Below are positions 17,613-26,425 of a stretch of 36,076 bases of DNA, one piece after another. Origin of the DNA: BS750m-G57 sp964607575 (GTDB lineage: Bacteria > Planctomycetota > Phycisphaerae > SM23-33); assembly GCA_964607575.1 (NCBI GenBank), contig CAZSLS010000047.1, forward strand, positions 1 through 36,076, written 5' to 3'. The translations under genes and the position numbers were made by a program. Positions within the stretch are counted from its first letter, which is position 1. Each line of letters starts with the position of its first letter. Under the pieces are notes generated by a model. That model searched no databases, was not told where the DNA came from, and saw only the letters and a program-made list of their open reading frames with translations.

Positions 17613-18365
17613 CTACTTCCGGCGCTTGCGTTTCAGCAGCAAAGGAAGGCCTCCTGCCATTAAGATCAGGGCGGCGGGCTCCGGTGCGGTTGCCCCTGGC
17701 TCGGTGTTCGGCGCCGAGGCAAGACCAGAACCCAAGTGGCGGCGCAGGATGGCGAAGTCTTCGAGATCGACAATCCCGTCACCGTTGAAGTCGGCGCTCT
17801 CGGCGCCGGGAGCGCCTCCGAACTGGGCGATCAAGTTTTCGTAGTCACGGTTGTCGATATTGCCGTCGTAGTTGGTGTCCCCAAGTGTCGCCGGGCCGGG
17901 GGGGCGCCCGACAGCGTTGAGTTTGTAGCGGAAGCCGTCGTTCGCCAGGTCGTTCTGGTCGAGCTCGCCGGACAGCACGATCAGATTGTCCTGAAGGGTC
18001 ACGTCGATTCTTATCGTCACGCCCGGTATGCCGCCTTGGGTCAGGCCCACGAATATGATGTTGGTCTCGTCGACGACGAAGCCCGCCAACTCGGTCATGT
18101 TGAACAGTTCCCCGAGGCTATACCAGAATTCAGGCGGACCGAGCTCGGCGTCGACGTCTTCAAAGGCCGCGCCGCCGCCGGCGTTCCTGCGCAGGCTGAA
18201 CTTGCCCTGTATGGGATAGGTTATGTTGACGCCGGCGAAGCCTCCCGTCTGGACAACCGTACTCCGGTAGCCGAGGAATTCGTAGGATATCACGTCGGCT
18301 TGGGCGATGCTGAACGCACAGAAAACAGCAGGCAGAGCCGCGTAAAGAAGGCGTGTCCCTTTCAT
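17613..18365 (-). CDS. PEP-CTERM protein with dockerin-like EF-hand repeat
   Basis: This is a secreted protein of 250 residues with unknown N-terminal domain. The start is ATG 18365, with GAGGAA seven bases upstream; a GTG at 18380 is alternative. It has a signal peptide (LLYAALPAVFCAFSIAQA), a beta-rich body (about residues 25-165) with no recognised motif, then a two-loop dockerin type-I-like segment (GDTNYDGNIDNRDYENLI and ADFNGDGIVDLEDFAILRRHLG). The C-terminal PEP-CTERM anchor is PEPAALILMAGGLPLLLKRKRRK. PEP-CTERM tails are cleaved by exosortase and mark surface or matrix proteins. It converges with the GDSL gene and has its own strong promoter at 18418-18446. Confidence 0.82.
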   Translation of the reverse strand: MKGTRLLYAALPAVFCAFSIAQADVISYEFLGYRSTVVQTGGFAGVNITYPIQGKFSLRRNAGGGAAFEDVDAELGPPEFWYSLGELFNMTELAGFVVDETNIIFVGLTQGGIPGVTIRIDVTLQDNLIVLSGELDQNDLANDGFRYKLNAVGRPPGPATLGDTNYDGNIDNRDYENLIAQFGGAPGAESADFNGDGIVDLEDFAILRRHLGSGLASAPNTEPGATAPEPAALILMAGGLPLLLKRKRRK

Positions 18366-18417
18366 CACTGTTTTCCTCACTCAGACTTCGAGTACATGGT
18401 CGGAAGGTACAGTAGGA

Positions 18418-18446
18418 ATCGTATGCTGTTTTGTGCGTGTTGTCAA
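18418..18446 (-). promoter_or_regulatory. near-consensus sigma70-type promoter of the PEP-CTERM gene
   Basis: On the minus strand TTGACA (18446-18441), exactly 17 bases, then TACGAT (18423-18418), about 50 bases before the ATG at 18365. This is the best -35 hexamer in the window. Confidence 0.65.
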
Positions 18447-18569
18447 ATATTATGTTGCAAATGAGGGATTTGTCGAAAGAGCGGCGTAACGAACGCCAGG
18501 CTCGCGATCGGGGATTGGTGGCGGAAACAACGGAGTTACGATAGAATTACCTCGCATTGGAGACTCACC

Positions 18570-19979
18570 GTGAATCGCCGTGACTTTCTGAAGAATGCGG
18601 GGGTGCTGGCTGCGGGATTGTCGCTGTTGGGCGATGGTGTGCGGGCCGAAGGCGCCGAGAGCAAGGCGCTGAGGCCGAACATTATCTATATCATGGCTGA
18701 CGATCTGGGCTATGGGCACCTCGGGTGCTACGGGCAGAAGGATATCAAGACGCCGAACATTGACCGGATGGCCGCCGAGGGGATTCGCCTGACGGACCAT
18801 TACGCCGGATCGGCTGTTTGCGCTCCGTCGCGGAGCGTCCTGCTGACGGGCCTGCACAGCGGGCATTGCCACGTTCGCAATAACATGCGCCTGCCGGTCG
18901 AGGGCAACGCGCCGATCCCGGCTGATTCGCAGACGTTCGGTAAGGTGATGCAGTCGGTGGGGTACGCCACGGCGTGCATCGGCAAGTGGGGGCTGGGATA
19001 TCCCGGTTCATCGGGCGACCCGACGAAGCAGGGGTTCGACCACTGGTTCGGGTATAACTGTCAGCGCCAGGCCCATTCGTATTATCCCACGCACCTGTGG
19101 CGAAACGACAAGAAGGTGATGCTGCGTAACACCGGCGGGGCGAGGAAGGATTACTCGCACGATCTCCTGACGGCCGAAGCGTTGAAGTTCATTCACGATC
19201 GCCACAAGAAACCGTTCCTGCTCTATCTGCCCTACACGATCCCACACGCGAAGTTCGAGGTCCCCGACCTGGGCATCTACGCCGACAAGTCCGGCTGGTC
19301 GCCCGCGAAGAAGGCGATCGCCTCGATGATCACGCGAATGGACCGCGACATCGGAACGATCCTGAAGCTCGTTAAGGATCTGGAGATCGATGATAATACG
19401 CTGGTGATCTTCACGAGCGATAACGGATCGGCCGGCGGGGGGCTGCACAAACTGTTCAAGGGCTCGGGCCCGCTGCGGGGTATGAAAGGCAACTTGTACG
19501 AAGGCGGTATTCGCACTCCGTTTGTGGCCCGCTGGCCGGGCAGGATCGCCAAGGGTTCGGTCAGCGCGCACCGTTCTGCGTTTTGGGACATGCTGCCGAC
19601 CTTCGCTGAACTCGGCGGCGCCAAAGTGATCGGTGAGACCGACGGTATCTCGATGGTCCCCACGCTGCTGGGCAAGGGCAAGCAGAAGGAACACGAGTAT
19701 CTCTATTGGGAGTTCGGTAAGTGGCGGGCGGTGCGGATGGGCAAGTGGAAAGGCCTCGCCGTCAAGGGTAAGCTGTCGCTGTACGATCTGGACAAGGATA
19801 TCGGCGAGACTACCGACCTGGCGGGCGATCATCGGGAACTTGTCAAGCGGATGAAGACGATTATCGAAACGTCCCACCGCGAGACGCCGTGGACGACGTG
19901 GAAGTACACCGGTCCGGTGCCCAAAGGACAGCCCGGACCGCGGAAGAACAGGAAAAAACGCAAGAAGCCCGCTCAGTAG
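18570..19979 (+). CDS. Tat-exported sulfatase (formylglycine-dependent)
   Basis: This is an arylsulfatase-superfamily enzyme that removes sulfate esters, probably from polysaccharide. The 469-residue product starts at GTG 18570 (GGAGA six bases upstream) with a Tat signal (NRRDFLKNAGVLAAGLSLLG). Metal-binding IYIMADDLGYGHLGCYG follows. The formylglycine motif is CAPSR with Cys84, then LLTGLHSGH. Downstream are ACIGKWGLG, a metal-site TSDNGSAGG, and the C-terminal domain with YDLDKDIGETTDLA. The C-terminus is basic (RKNRKKRKK). It is the first gene of an operon with the HzsA-related protein and a second sulfatase. No formylglycine-generating enzyme is in the window. Confidence 0.92.
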   Translation: MNRRDFLKNAGVLAAGLSLLGDGVRAEGAESKALRPNIIYIMADDLGYGHLGCYGQKDIKTPNIDRMAAEGIRLTDHYAGSAVCAPSRSVLLTGLHSGHCHVRNNMRLPVEGNAPIPADSQTFGKVMQSVGYATACIGKWGLGYPGSSGDPTKQGFDHWFGYNCQRQAHSYYPTHLWRNDKKVMLRNTGGARKDYSHDLLTAEALKFIHDRHKKPFLLYLPYTIPHAKFEVPDLGIYADKSGWSPAKKAIASMITRMDRDIGTILKLVKDLEIDDNTLVIFTSDNGSAGGGLHKLFKGSGPLRGMKGNLYEGGIRTPFVARWPGRIAKGSVSAHRSAFWDMLPTFAELGGAKVIGETDGISMVPTLLGKGKQKEHEYLYWEFGKWRAVRMGKWKGLAVKGKLSLYDLDKDIGETTDLAGDHRELVKRMKTIIETSHRETPWTTWKYTGPVPKGQPGPRKNRKKRKKPAQ

Positions 19980-20037
19980 GGCGTTATTGGATATTGAATA
20001 GCTGTCGGCTATTAGCTGATAACCGAGGAACGAAGGC

Positions 20038-22545
20038 ATGAGAGTAAAACTGTTATTACTGGCGATGAGTTGCTTTACGATGTTGGTTCCTGGTTGGGCG
20101 GCTGGGGCGGAGGCGTCGCCGGCGGCTGATGCGCTGATCAAACATGGAGTGCGCGAGATTGTTTTCGCCGAACGAAAGTTTGGCAGGGATGGGCACTGGT
20201 ATGCGAACTTCGCGTATTTCTTCGACGGGCCGAAGAACCCCGCCTACACGACCGGAGCGCGTCTGGCGAAGCTTGACGTCAAGAGCGGGAAGGTCACTAC
20301 GATCCTCGAAGACAAGACCGGTTCGATCCGCGACCCGAAGGTTCACTACGACGCCAGGAAGATACTCTTTTCGTATCGCAAGGGCGGGATCGCGCAGTTC
20401 CATCTCTACGAGATCAACGTTGACGGCAGCGGTCTGAAGCAGTTGACTGACGGGATATACGATGACCTCGAGGCGACGTATCTGCCCGACGGCGGGATAG
20501 CGTTTGTCTCCGGGCGGGCGAAGCGATGGGTGAACTGCTGGCTGGTGCAGGTGGCGGTCCTCTACCGCTGCGACGGCGACGGAAAGAACATCCGCCAGCT
20601 ATCGGCCAACATCGAGCAGGACAACACGCCATGGGTGCTGCCCGACGGGCGCCTTCTCTTCACGCGGTGGGAATACGTGGACCGCTCGCAGGTCAAGTTT
20701 CACCACCTCTGGAGTTGCAATCCCGACGGTACGAACCAGACCGTTTACTACGGGAACATGCACCCGAGTTCGGTTTTCATCGACGCCAAGCCCATCCCGG
20801 GCGGTAACAGGGTGGTCCTGATAGATTCGCCCGGACACGGGGCCAGAGAGCATGCGGGCTATCTCTCGACGGTGACCGACCAGTTCGGTCCGGACGACAA
20901 GTCGGCGATGAAGAGGATCGGTAACGTCAGGTGCCGCGACCCCTACGCCGTATCGAAAGATTGCTTCATCGTCGCCTCCAACAATCAGATCAATGTGGTC
21001 AACGGATCGGGCAAGGTCATGCGCCTGTACAGTTCGAAGATTCAAGTCAGCGAACCGCGTCCGCTCATAAAAACCAAGCGCGAGCGGGTCGTTCCGTCTC
21101 GTGTCGATCTGTCCAAGGCCAACGGCACGCTGATTCTGAACAACGTCTACATCGGGCGGAAGATGGATGGCATCAAGAAAGGCGAGATCAAGAAACTCAT
21201 CGTCCTCGAGACCCTGCCCAAAGCGCTGAACTACGGTCACGGTTATCACGATTTTATTCCGCTGAGCCACGGCGGCACGTTCACGCTGTCGCGCATACTC
21301 GGGACGGTTCCCATCGAGCCTGACGGATCGGCGCACTTCGAACTGCCCGCCAACCGCCCGCTGTTCTTCATTGCGGTCAACGAGAAAAACGAATCAATCA
21401 AGCGGATGCACAGCTTCCTGAGCGTCATGCCCGGAGAGGTGCTCAGTTGCGTCGGGTGTCATGAAGATCGCGTCAAGACCCCGACGATCGCCGTGGGGCG
21501 AGTCGTATCAGCGATGAAGCGAGCGCCCAGCAAGCTCAAACCCATTCCGGGCGTACCATTTACGATCGATTTCCCCCGCGACGTCCAACCGATACTCGAC
21601 AAGCACTGCGTCAAATGTCACAAGCCCGACAAGCCCGACGGAAGGGTAATACTTACCGGCGACCACGGGCCGATCTATTCATTGAGCTACATGACCCTGA
21701 CCACGACCGGTCCGGTTTCCGACGGTAGAAACGGACTGGGCAACAGCGCGCCACGCAGCGTGGGCGATTCGGCCAGCCCGCTTATGAAGATGCTCGACGG
21801 ATCGCACTACAAAGCCAAACTCATCCCCGCCGAAATAGAGATGATCCGCAACTGGATCCATATCGGCGCGCCGTATCCGGGCACCTACGCCTCGCTGTAC
21901 ACCGGTATGATCCGGGGGAACACCATATCGAAGGAGTATCGCAAGGCCCGTGGGCCCGCCGATGCGGCCTTCAAACGCAACTGCTCGAAATGCCACCGCA
22001 ACCGCCTGCCTGCCCCGGAACGCAACAGCATCGCCGGAAACAAGAACAGGAAAATCTATTTCTGGGACGCGCACATGGCGTTCAACCTGACCCGTCCGGA
22101 GAAATCTCCGCTACTGATGGCGCCGCTTTCAAAAAAGGCGGGCGGTTGGGGAACCTGCAAAGCGCGCGACAAGAAGCCCGCCCAGATCGCGGCCGCCAAG
22201 CAGCTCTTTACCGATACGAAAAACGCCGACTACCAGGCGCTGCTGAAGATGATTTCTGAGGTCAAGGTTTGCCTGGACAAGAACAAGCGTTGGGACATGC
22301 CTGGATTCAAACCCCATCCGTACTACGTGCGCGAGATGAAGCGTTACGGGATATTGAGCGAGGCGTTCGACGTCGATCGCGACAAGATAGATGTCTTCAA
22401 GCTCGATCGCCGCTACTGGGAATCGTTCTGGTACTACCCCAAAGGCGGCGGACCGAAGCTTTATCCCAACAAGAAGATGCATCGCATGCTGATTTCACCC
22501 AAACCGAATATTCCCTGGGCCAAGGACCTGACGAAGATCCAGTAG
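20038..22545 (+). CDS. HzsA-related multihaem protein with beta-propeller (paralogue 2)
   Basis: This is a secreted multihaem cytochrome of 835 residues, clearly homologous along its length to the protein at 5441-7864. Shared segments include IVFAERKFGRDGHWYANF, the propeller repeat ILFSYRKGG, TPWVLPDGR and the C-terminal RWDMPGFKPHPYYVREMK. Signal peptide: LLLLAMSCFTMLVPGWAAGA. CxxCH motifs are at 471-475 (CVGCH), 524-528 (CVKCH) and 649-653 (CSKCH). It is flanked by two sulfatases on the same strand: the upstream one ends 58 bases before and the downstream one starts 24 bases after. The role is unknown; hydrazine synthase activity is not expected outside anammox bacteria. Confidence 0.86.
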   Translation: MRVKLLLLAMSCFTMLVPGWAAGAEASPAADALIKHGVREIVFAERKFGRDGHWYANFAYFFDGPKNPAYTTGARLAKLDVKSGKVTTILEDKTGSIRDPKVHYDARKILFSYRKGGIAQFHLYEINVDGSGLKQLTDGIYDDLEATYLPDGGIAFVSGRAKRWVNCWLVQVAVLYRCDGDGKNIRQLSANIEQDNTPWVLPDGRLLFTRWEYVDRSQVKFHHLWSCNPDGTNQTVYYGNMHPSSVFIDAKPIPGGNRVVLIDSPGHGAREHAGYLSTVTDQFGPDDKSAMKRIGNVRCRDPYAVSKDCFIVASNNQINVVNGSGKVMRLYSSKIQVSEPRPLIKTKRERVVPSRVDLSKANGTLILNNVYIGRKMDGIKKGEIKKLIVLETLPKALNYGHGYHDFIPLSHGGTFTLSRILGTVPIEPDGSAHFELPANRPLFFIAVNEKNESIKRMHSFLSVMPGEVLSCVGCHEDRVKTPTIAVGRVVSAMKRAPSKLKPIPGVPFTIDFPRDVQPILDKHCVKCHKPDKPDGRVILTGDHGPIYSLSYMTLTTTGPVSDGRNGLGNSAPRSVGDSASPLMKMLDGSHYKAKLIPAEIEMIRNWIHIGAPYPGTYASLYTGMIRGNTISKEYRKARGPADAAFKRNCSKCHRNRLPAPERNSIAGNKNRKIYFWDAHMAFNLTRPEKSPLLMAPLSKKAGGWGTCKARDKKPAQIAAAKQLFTDTKNADYQALLKMISEVKVCLDKNKRWDMPGFKPHPYYVREMKRYGILSEAFDVDRDKIDVFKLDRRYWESFWYYPKGGGPKLYPNKKMHRMLISPKPNIPWAKDLTKIQ

Positions 22546-22569
22546 TCTCAGCGATAAGGAATGCAGACG

Positions 22570-24921
22570 ATGGACTGCTGCACGCATACGCGACGCGGTT
22601 TTCTCAAGGCGATCGGTATTGGCGCTGCGGCGGCTGTTACGCCCGGGTTGCTGTCCGCCGCGGCCCCCAGGCGCAAGCCTAATGTTATCCTGGTGATTAC
22701 CGACGACCAGGGTTATGGCGATCTGGCGTGTCATGGCAACAAGGTCATCAAGACTCCCGGCCTGGACGCATTGTACAAACAGAGCGTTCGCCTGAAGGAT
22801 TTTCATGTCGACCCGTGCTGTTCGCCCACGCGTGCGGCGTTGCTGACCGGGCGGTATTCGTCGCGCAGCGGTGTGTGGCACACGGTTATGGGGCGCTCGC
22901 TGCTGCGGAAAACCGAGGTTACGATGGCGGACGTTTTCGCATCCGGCGGGTATCGCACGGGCATGTTTGGCAAGTGGCATTTGGGTGACAACTATCCGTT
23001 CCGCCCGCAGGATCGCGGGTTCCACGAGACGCTCTGCCACGGCGGCGGGGCCATCGGCAACGCGCCGGACTACTGGGGCAATGACTACTTCGATGACACT
23101 TATCTGCGCAACGGACGTCCGGAGAAGTTCACCGGATACTGCACCGACGTGTGGTTCAACGAGGCGATCAAGTTCATCAAGGCCAATCGCTCGCGTCCGT
23201 TCTTCTGCTACCTGGCGACCAACGTGCCTCACGGCCCGTGGCGCGTGCCCGATAAGTACGCCGACGTTTACAAGGGCGGCGAGATGAGCGGTGCGGCCAG
23301 GTTCTACGGTATGATAGCGAACTTCGACGAGAACCTCGCCCGCCTGACCGCCCAGTTGAAGTCGCTGGGCCTGGCGGACAATACGATCCTGATCTTCATG
23401 AGCGACAATGGCACGGCCGGGGGCGTGCGGATGGACCGCAGCGGCCATCGCATCAGCGGGTATAACGCGGGTATGCGTGGGGCGAAGGTCTGGGAGACCG
23501 AGGGCGGGCATCGCGTACCGTGCTTCATTCGCTGGCCCGGCGGAGGTATCGGCGGCGGGCGGGATATTACGCCCATCACCGCCCACCTGGACATGCTGCC
23601 GACGCTGATCGATCTGTGCGGACTAAAGGCGCCGGCGAAGGTCAAGTTCGACGGCGTGTCTCTGCGGTCGTTGCTGACGGGCAAGGACAAATCCTGGGGC
23701 GCGAGGACACTGTTCGTCCACAACCAACGCGTCGACATACCGCGCAAGGGCAAGAACTATCAAGTGATGACCGATCGCTGGCGCCTGCTGAACGGCCGCG
23801 ATCTGTACGACATTCAAGCCGACCCTGGCCAGCGGAAATCCCTGGCCGACAAACATCCCGAAATCGTCGGGCGCATGAAGATGCAGTATGACGCCTGGTG
23901 GGAGGATATCTCCAAACACTTCGACGTGTACGATGCGACCATAATCGGTTCGACCAAGGCCAATCCCACCACGCTCTACACGCACGACTGGCACGGGCCG
24001 CAACTGTGGGACCAATCGCAGGTCCGCGGGGCGTCGCAGGCCAACGGGTTCTGGGCAATCGAGGTCGAGCGCGACGGGAAGTACGCCATCGAACTCCGCC
24101 GCTGGCCCAGGGAGGTCGACAAGCCCATCACAGGCGCTGTCACCGGCGGGCGGGCAATCGCCGCGACAAAAGCTCGACTGCTGGTTGGCAATGTCGATGA
24201 GTCAATGGCGGTTACCGGCGAGATGAAAGGCGCAACGTTCACTGCGCATCTCAAGTCCGGGCCCACCTGCATCATGACGTGGTTCACCGATAAAGAGTCC
24301 AAACAGTCGCGCGGAGCGTATTACGTGTACATCACGCGCCTCGGCGACGGCGAGGCCGAAGCTCTGGAGCGATACAAGCCCTCGACTCCCAAAGATATGC
24401 CTCGCCAAACCGCCCGCCCGCGACGACGAGGCTCCAAATCCAAATCGAAAGTCGCCGGGAAGAAACGTTTCGAACTCAAGCAGGGCGACGACCTGCCCGC
24501 CGATCGCGCTCCAATGATCGCGGGACGATCGATCGCGATCGAAGCAACGATAAAGCCAACCCGACCCAACGGCGTGATCGTCGCCCAGGGTGGACAGGGG
24601 ATGGGTTACGCTCTATACGTCAAGAACGGGCGCCTCGTCATGGCCGGGCGAATCAGCGGGCGCGTCGTCGAGGCTGTCTCGCCGAACAAGTTGCCCGCCG
24701 GCGAAGTCAAAGTCGCCGGACGCCTTGCCAAAGACGGCGTGCTAAGTGTCTACATCGCCGGCAGGAAGGTCGCTTCGCAAAAGTCGCCGGGCACGATCCC
24801 CATGCCCGCTGACGGGCTGCAGGTCGGAGCCGATCTGGTCTCCCCCGCGGGCGATTACGAATCACCCAACAAGTTCAGCGGTGCGATAAAGAATGTAGTG
24901 GTGACGCTGGATGGTAAGTGA
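22570..24921 (+). CDS. large Tat-exported sulfatase with C-terminal beta-domain
   Basis: This is a formylglycine sulfatase of 783 residues. The start chosen is ATG 22570, nine bases after AAGGA; the earlier ATG at 22561 abuts the AAGGA and has no spacer. The Tat signal is THTRRGFLKAIGIGAAAA. Metal motif: VILVITDDQGYGDLACHG. Formylglycine motif: CSPTR with Cys84, then LLTGRY. MFGKWHLGD and MSDNGTAGG complete the core, and YDIQADPGQRKSLADKHPE closes it near residue 425. The remaining 350 residues are an extension seldom fully conserved: a beta-sandwich-like part, an RRRGSKSKSK linker, and a LamG-like C-terminus (AIEATIKPTRPNGVIVAQGG, ending SGAIKNVVVTLDGK). It is the last gene of the sulfatase/HzsA-like operon. 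Confidence 0.9.
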   Translation: MDCCTHTRRGFLKAIGIGAAAAVTPGLLSAAAPRRKPNVILVITDDQGYGDLACHGNKVIKTPGLDALYKQSVRLKDFHVDPCCSPTRAALLTGRYSSRSGVWHTVMGRSLLRKTEVTMADVFASGGYRTGMFGKWHLGDNYPFRPQDRGFHETLCHGGGAIGNAPDYWGNDYFDDTYLRNGRPEKFTGYCTDVWFNEAIKFIKANRSRPFFCYLATNVPHGPWRVPDKYADVYKGGEMSGAARFYGMIANFDENLARLTAQLKSLGLADNTILIFMSDNGTAGGVRMDRSGHRISGYNAGMRGAKVWETEGGHRVPCFIRWPGGGIGGGRDITPITAHLDMLPTLIDLCGLKAPAKVKFDGVSLRSLLTGKDKSWGARTLFVHNQRVDIPRKGKNYQVMTDRWRLLNGRDLYDIQADPGQRKSLADKHPEIVGRMKMQYDAWWEDISKHFDVYDATIIGSTKANPTTLYTHDWHGPQLWDQSQVRGASQANGFWAIEVERDGKYAIELRRWPREVDKPITGAVTGGRAIAATKARLLVGNVDESMAVTGEMKGATFTAHLKSGPTCIMTWFTDKESKQSRGAYYVYITRLGDGEAEALERYKPSTPKDMPRQTARPRRRGSKSKSKVAGKKRFELKQGDDLPADRAPMIAGRSIAIEATIKPTRPNGVIVAQGGQGMGYALYVKNGRLVMAGRISGRVVEAVSPNKLPAGEVKVAGRLAKDGVLSVYIAGRKVASQKSPGTIPMPADGLQVGADLVSPAGDYESPNKFSGAIKNVVVTLDGK

Positions 24922-25041
24922 CTGTGCGAAATGTCACCGGTTTTCTCCAGAATAACTCCAGATTTACGGTAGTCGGTTTGGCGTTTTCGTGGTACTATAT
25001 GACCTGAGGTTCGGTCCTGCGTGGGAGGATTGTTACCGCTT

Positions 25042-25064
25042 GGATACCGCAGTTCTTGCGGTCC
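25042..25064 (+). promoter_or_regulatory. conserved 5'-leader hairpin, copy 1
   Basis: The stem ACCGCA/TGCGGT (25046-25051 with 25057-25062) has the five-base loop GTTCT, with flanking GG and CC able to extend it. It sits 6 bases before the ribosome-binding site of the first protease gene. The same position before the second protease holds a hairpin with compensating changes (see 26391-26412). Confidence 0.55.
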
Positions 25065-25077
25065 ATTGGAGGAGTTA

Positions 25078-26205
25078 ATGCATCGTTGCAGTGACTTTCT
25101 AGCCTTGGTGGTGAGCGTGTTTGTCTTGTGCGCATTGGTTCAACCGGCGCCGGCGCTGGTGTACACCGGTAGTCTGGATCATACCACCGCGCCCCAGGTC
25201 GATCCCGGCTGGGATAATGTCGGCCTGATGTCAATCGGATCGGGAACTTATCTTGGTGACGGGTGGGTTCTGGCGCCGTACCACGTCTATCAGCACGACC
25301 ACCCGGAAGATCGGGGAACTTCGCGGATAGTCCTTGACCAGGCATACTACGAGATACCCGGGACTGCCCGGAGAATCGAGTACTCCTCCAGTGTCAATAG
25401 CGATCTTATCATGTTCCGAATCGACGGCAGGCCCGACCTGGCCCTGATTGAGATCAGCAATACCGCTCCGCTGTCCCAGGAGGTCACAGTCATTGCAACC
25501 GGGCGGGGCGGCGTGGGAGACCAGGTCGATTTCGGGGGCGGTTATACCGGGTTCAGGACGGAATCAACGCGGGTGAAGCGCTGGGGCAGGAACGTGACTG
25601 CCGGATACACAACCACACAGAGTTCCCCGTGGGGCCGGGCCAACGTTTTTACAACATATTTCGACTTCCCGGGTCTCGTGGACGATGAGTGTCAGCTTGT
25701 TTCCGGGGATTCCGGCGGGAGTGCATTCGTCGAGCGGGCGCCCGGCGGGTCATGGCAACTGGCCGGAATAGCCCTGGCCGTGAGTATGCCCGGCGGTTAT
25801 ACCGGGCCCAATGTCACACAGAACGCCGTTTACGACAACTCTTCCCTTTACGCGAACCTGGCGGAATATCGAGCGGATATTGATGCGATTCGCCTGATCC
25901 CTCTGCCCGGTGACGCCGACTGGGACGGTGACGTTGATGATCTTGATATCGGTATCTTGCAGGCTACTTTCGGCCAGATCGGTCCGGATCTTCAGGCCGA
26001 CTTCAACGATGACAACATTGTCAACCTTGAGGATTTCGCCATCCTGCGCACCAACCTGGGTATGGTGAGCGGAAACGGTATTCCGGGCGCCGAGGACCTT
26101 CCGGTCCAGCTGGTTCCCGAGCCGGCGACGATCATTTTACTGGCTGGGGCAGTTGGCCTGTTGGGGCGGTCGCGCAAGAGAATCCCGTCGCGCCGACGCA
26201 GATAA
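25078..26205 (+). CDS. secreted trypsin-like serine protease with dockerin-like segment and PEP-CTERM tail (copy 1)
   Basis: This is a predicted extracellular S1-type peptidase of 375 residues. The start is ATG 25078 with GGAGG upstream; an earlier GTG at 25021 lies inside a structured leader. Signal peptide: FLALVVSVFVLCALVQPAPA. Catalytic triad candidates are His69 (VLAPYHVY, in place of the usual TAAHC), Asp109 (NSDLIMFRI) and Ser212 in SGDSGGS. A dockerin-like pair of EF-hand loops follows (GDADWDGDVDDLDIGIL, ADFNDDNIVNLEDFAIL), then PEPATIILLAGAVGLLG and a basic end. The next gene is a tandem paralogue with the same architecture. Confidence 0.85.
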   Translation: MHRCSDFLALVVSVFVLCALVQPAPALVYTGSLDHTTAPQVDPGWDNVGLMSIGSGTYLGDGWVLAPYHVYQHDHPEDRGTSRIVLDQAYYEIPGTARRIEYSSSVNSDLIMFRIDGRPDLALIEISNTAPLSQEVTVIATGRGGVGDQVDFGGGYTGFRTESTRVKRWGRNVTAGYTTTQSSPWGRANVFTTYFDFPGLVDDECQLVSGDSGGSAFVERAPGGSWQLAGIALAVSMPGGYTGPNVTQNAVYDNSSLYANLAEYRADIDAIRLIPLPGDADWDGDVDDLDIGILQATFGQIGPDLQADFNDDNIVNLEDFAILRTNLGMVSGNGIPGAEDLPVQLVPEPATIILLAGAVGLLGRSRKRIPSRRRR

Positions 26206-26390
26206 ACGCAGATAAAAACTCCCACTGCCCGAACTCCTTGTCTGCAAGCTAGTTCCGGATAACGGGTATCCTCGGATCGGCGGGCGGGACCGATTTCCCA
26301 AAAAGCAGTTGTGGATTTGTGTCAGCTGTTCCGATAAGAACGTAGTACCATCCTGATATTGTGGTCCTGGGCATGGGGGTTCTTACCCTC

Positions 26391-26412
26391 GGATACCGTG
26401 GTTTCACGGTCC
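26391..26412 (+). promoter_or_regulatory. conserved 5'-leader hairpin, copy 2
   Basis: The stem ACCGTG/CACGGT (26395-26400 with 26405-26410) has a GTTT loop and flanking GG and CC. Compared with copy 1, two stem pairs differ and both remain paired (C-G to T-A, A-T to G-C). It lies just before the GGAGG of the second protease gene. Confidence 0.55.
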
Positions 26413-26425
26413 GTCGGAGGCGTTG

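Noticed and set aside
19008..20141. 377-codon minus-strand frame across sulfatase and HzsA-like starts
   Set aside because: It is antisense to two well-supported genes and shows no recognisable protein features.
22495..23586. 363-codon minus-strand frame opposite the second sulfatase
   Set aside because: The sulfatase active-site motif and Tat signal are on the other strand; the antisense frame is compositional.
24922..24960. Terminator after the second sulfatase
   Set aside because: GTGAC/GTCAC with a ten-base loop followed by CGGTTTT is only a 5-bp stem; too weak to call.
26180..26225. Tandem repeat (ACGCAGATAA twice) after the first protease
   Set aside because: Only two short units and no sign of wider recurrence; probably chance or replication slippage.
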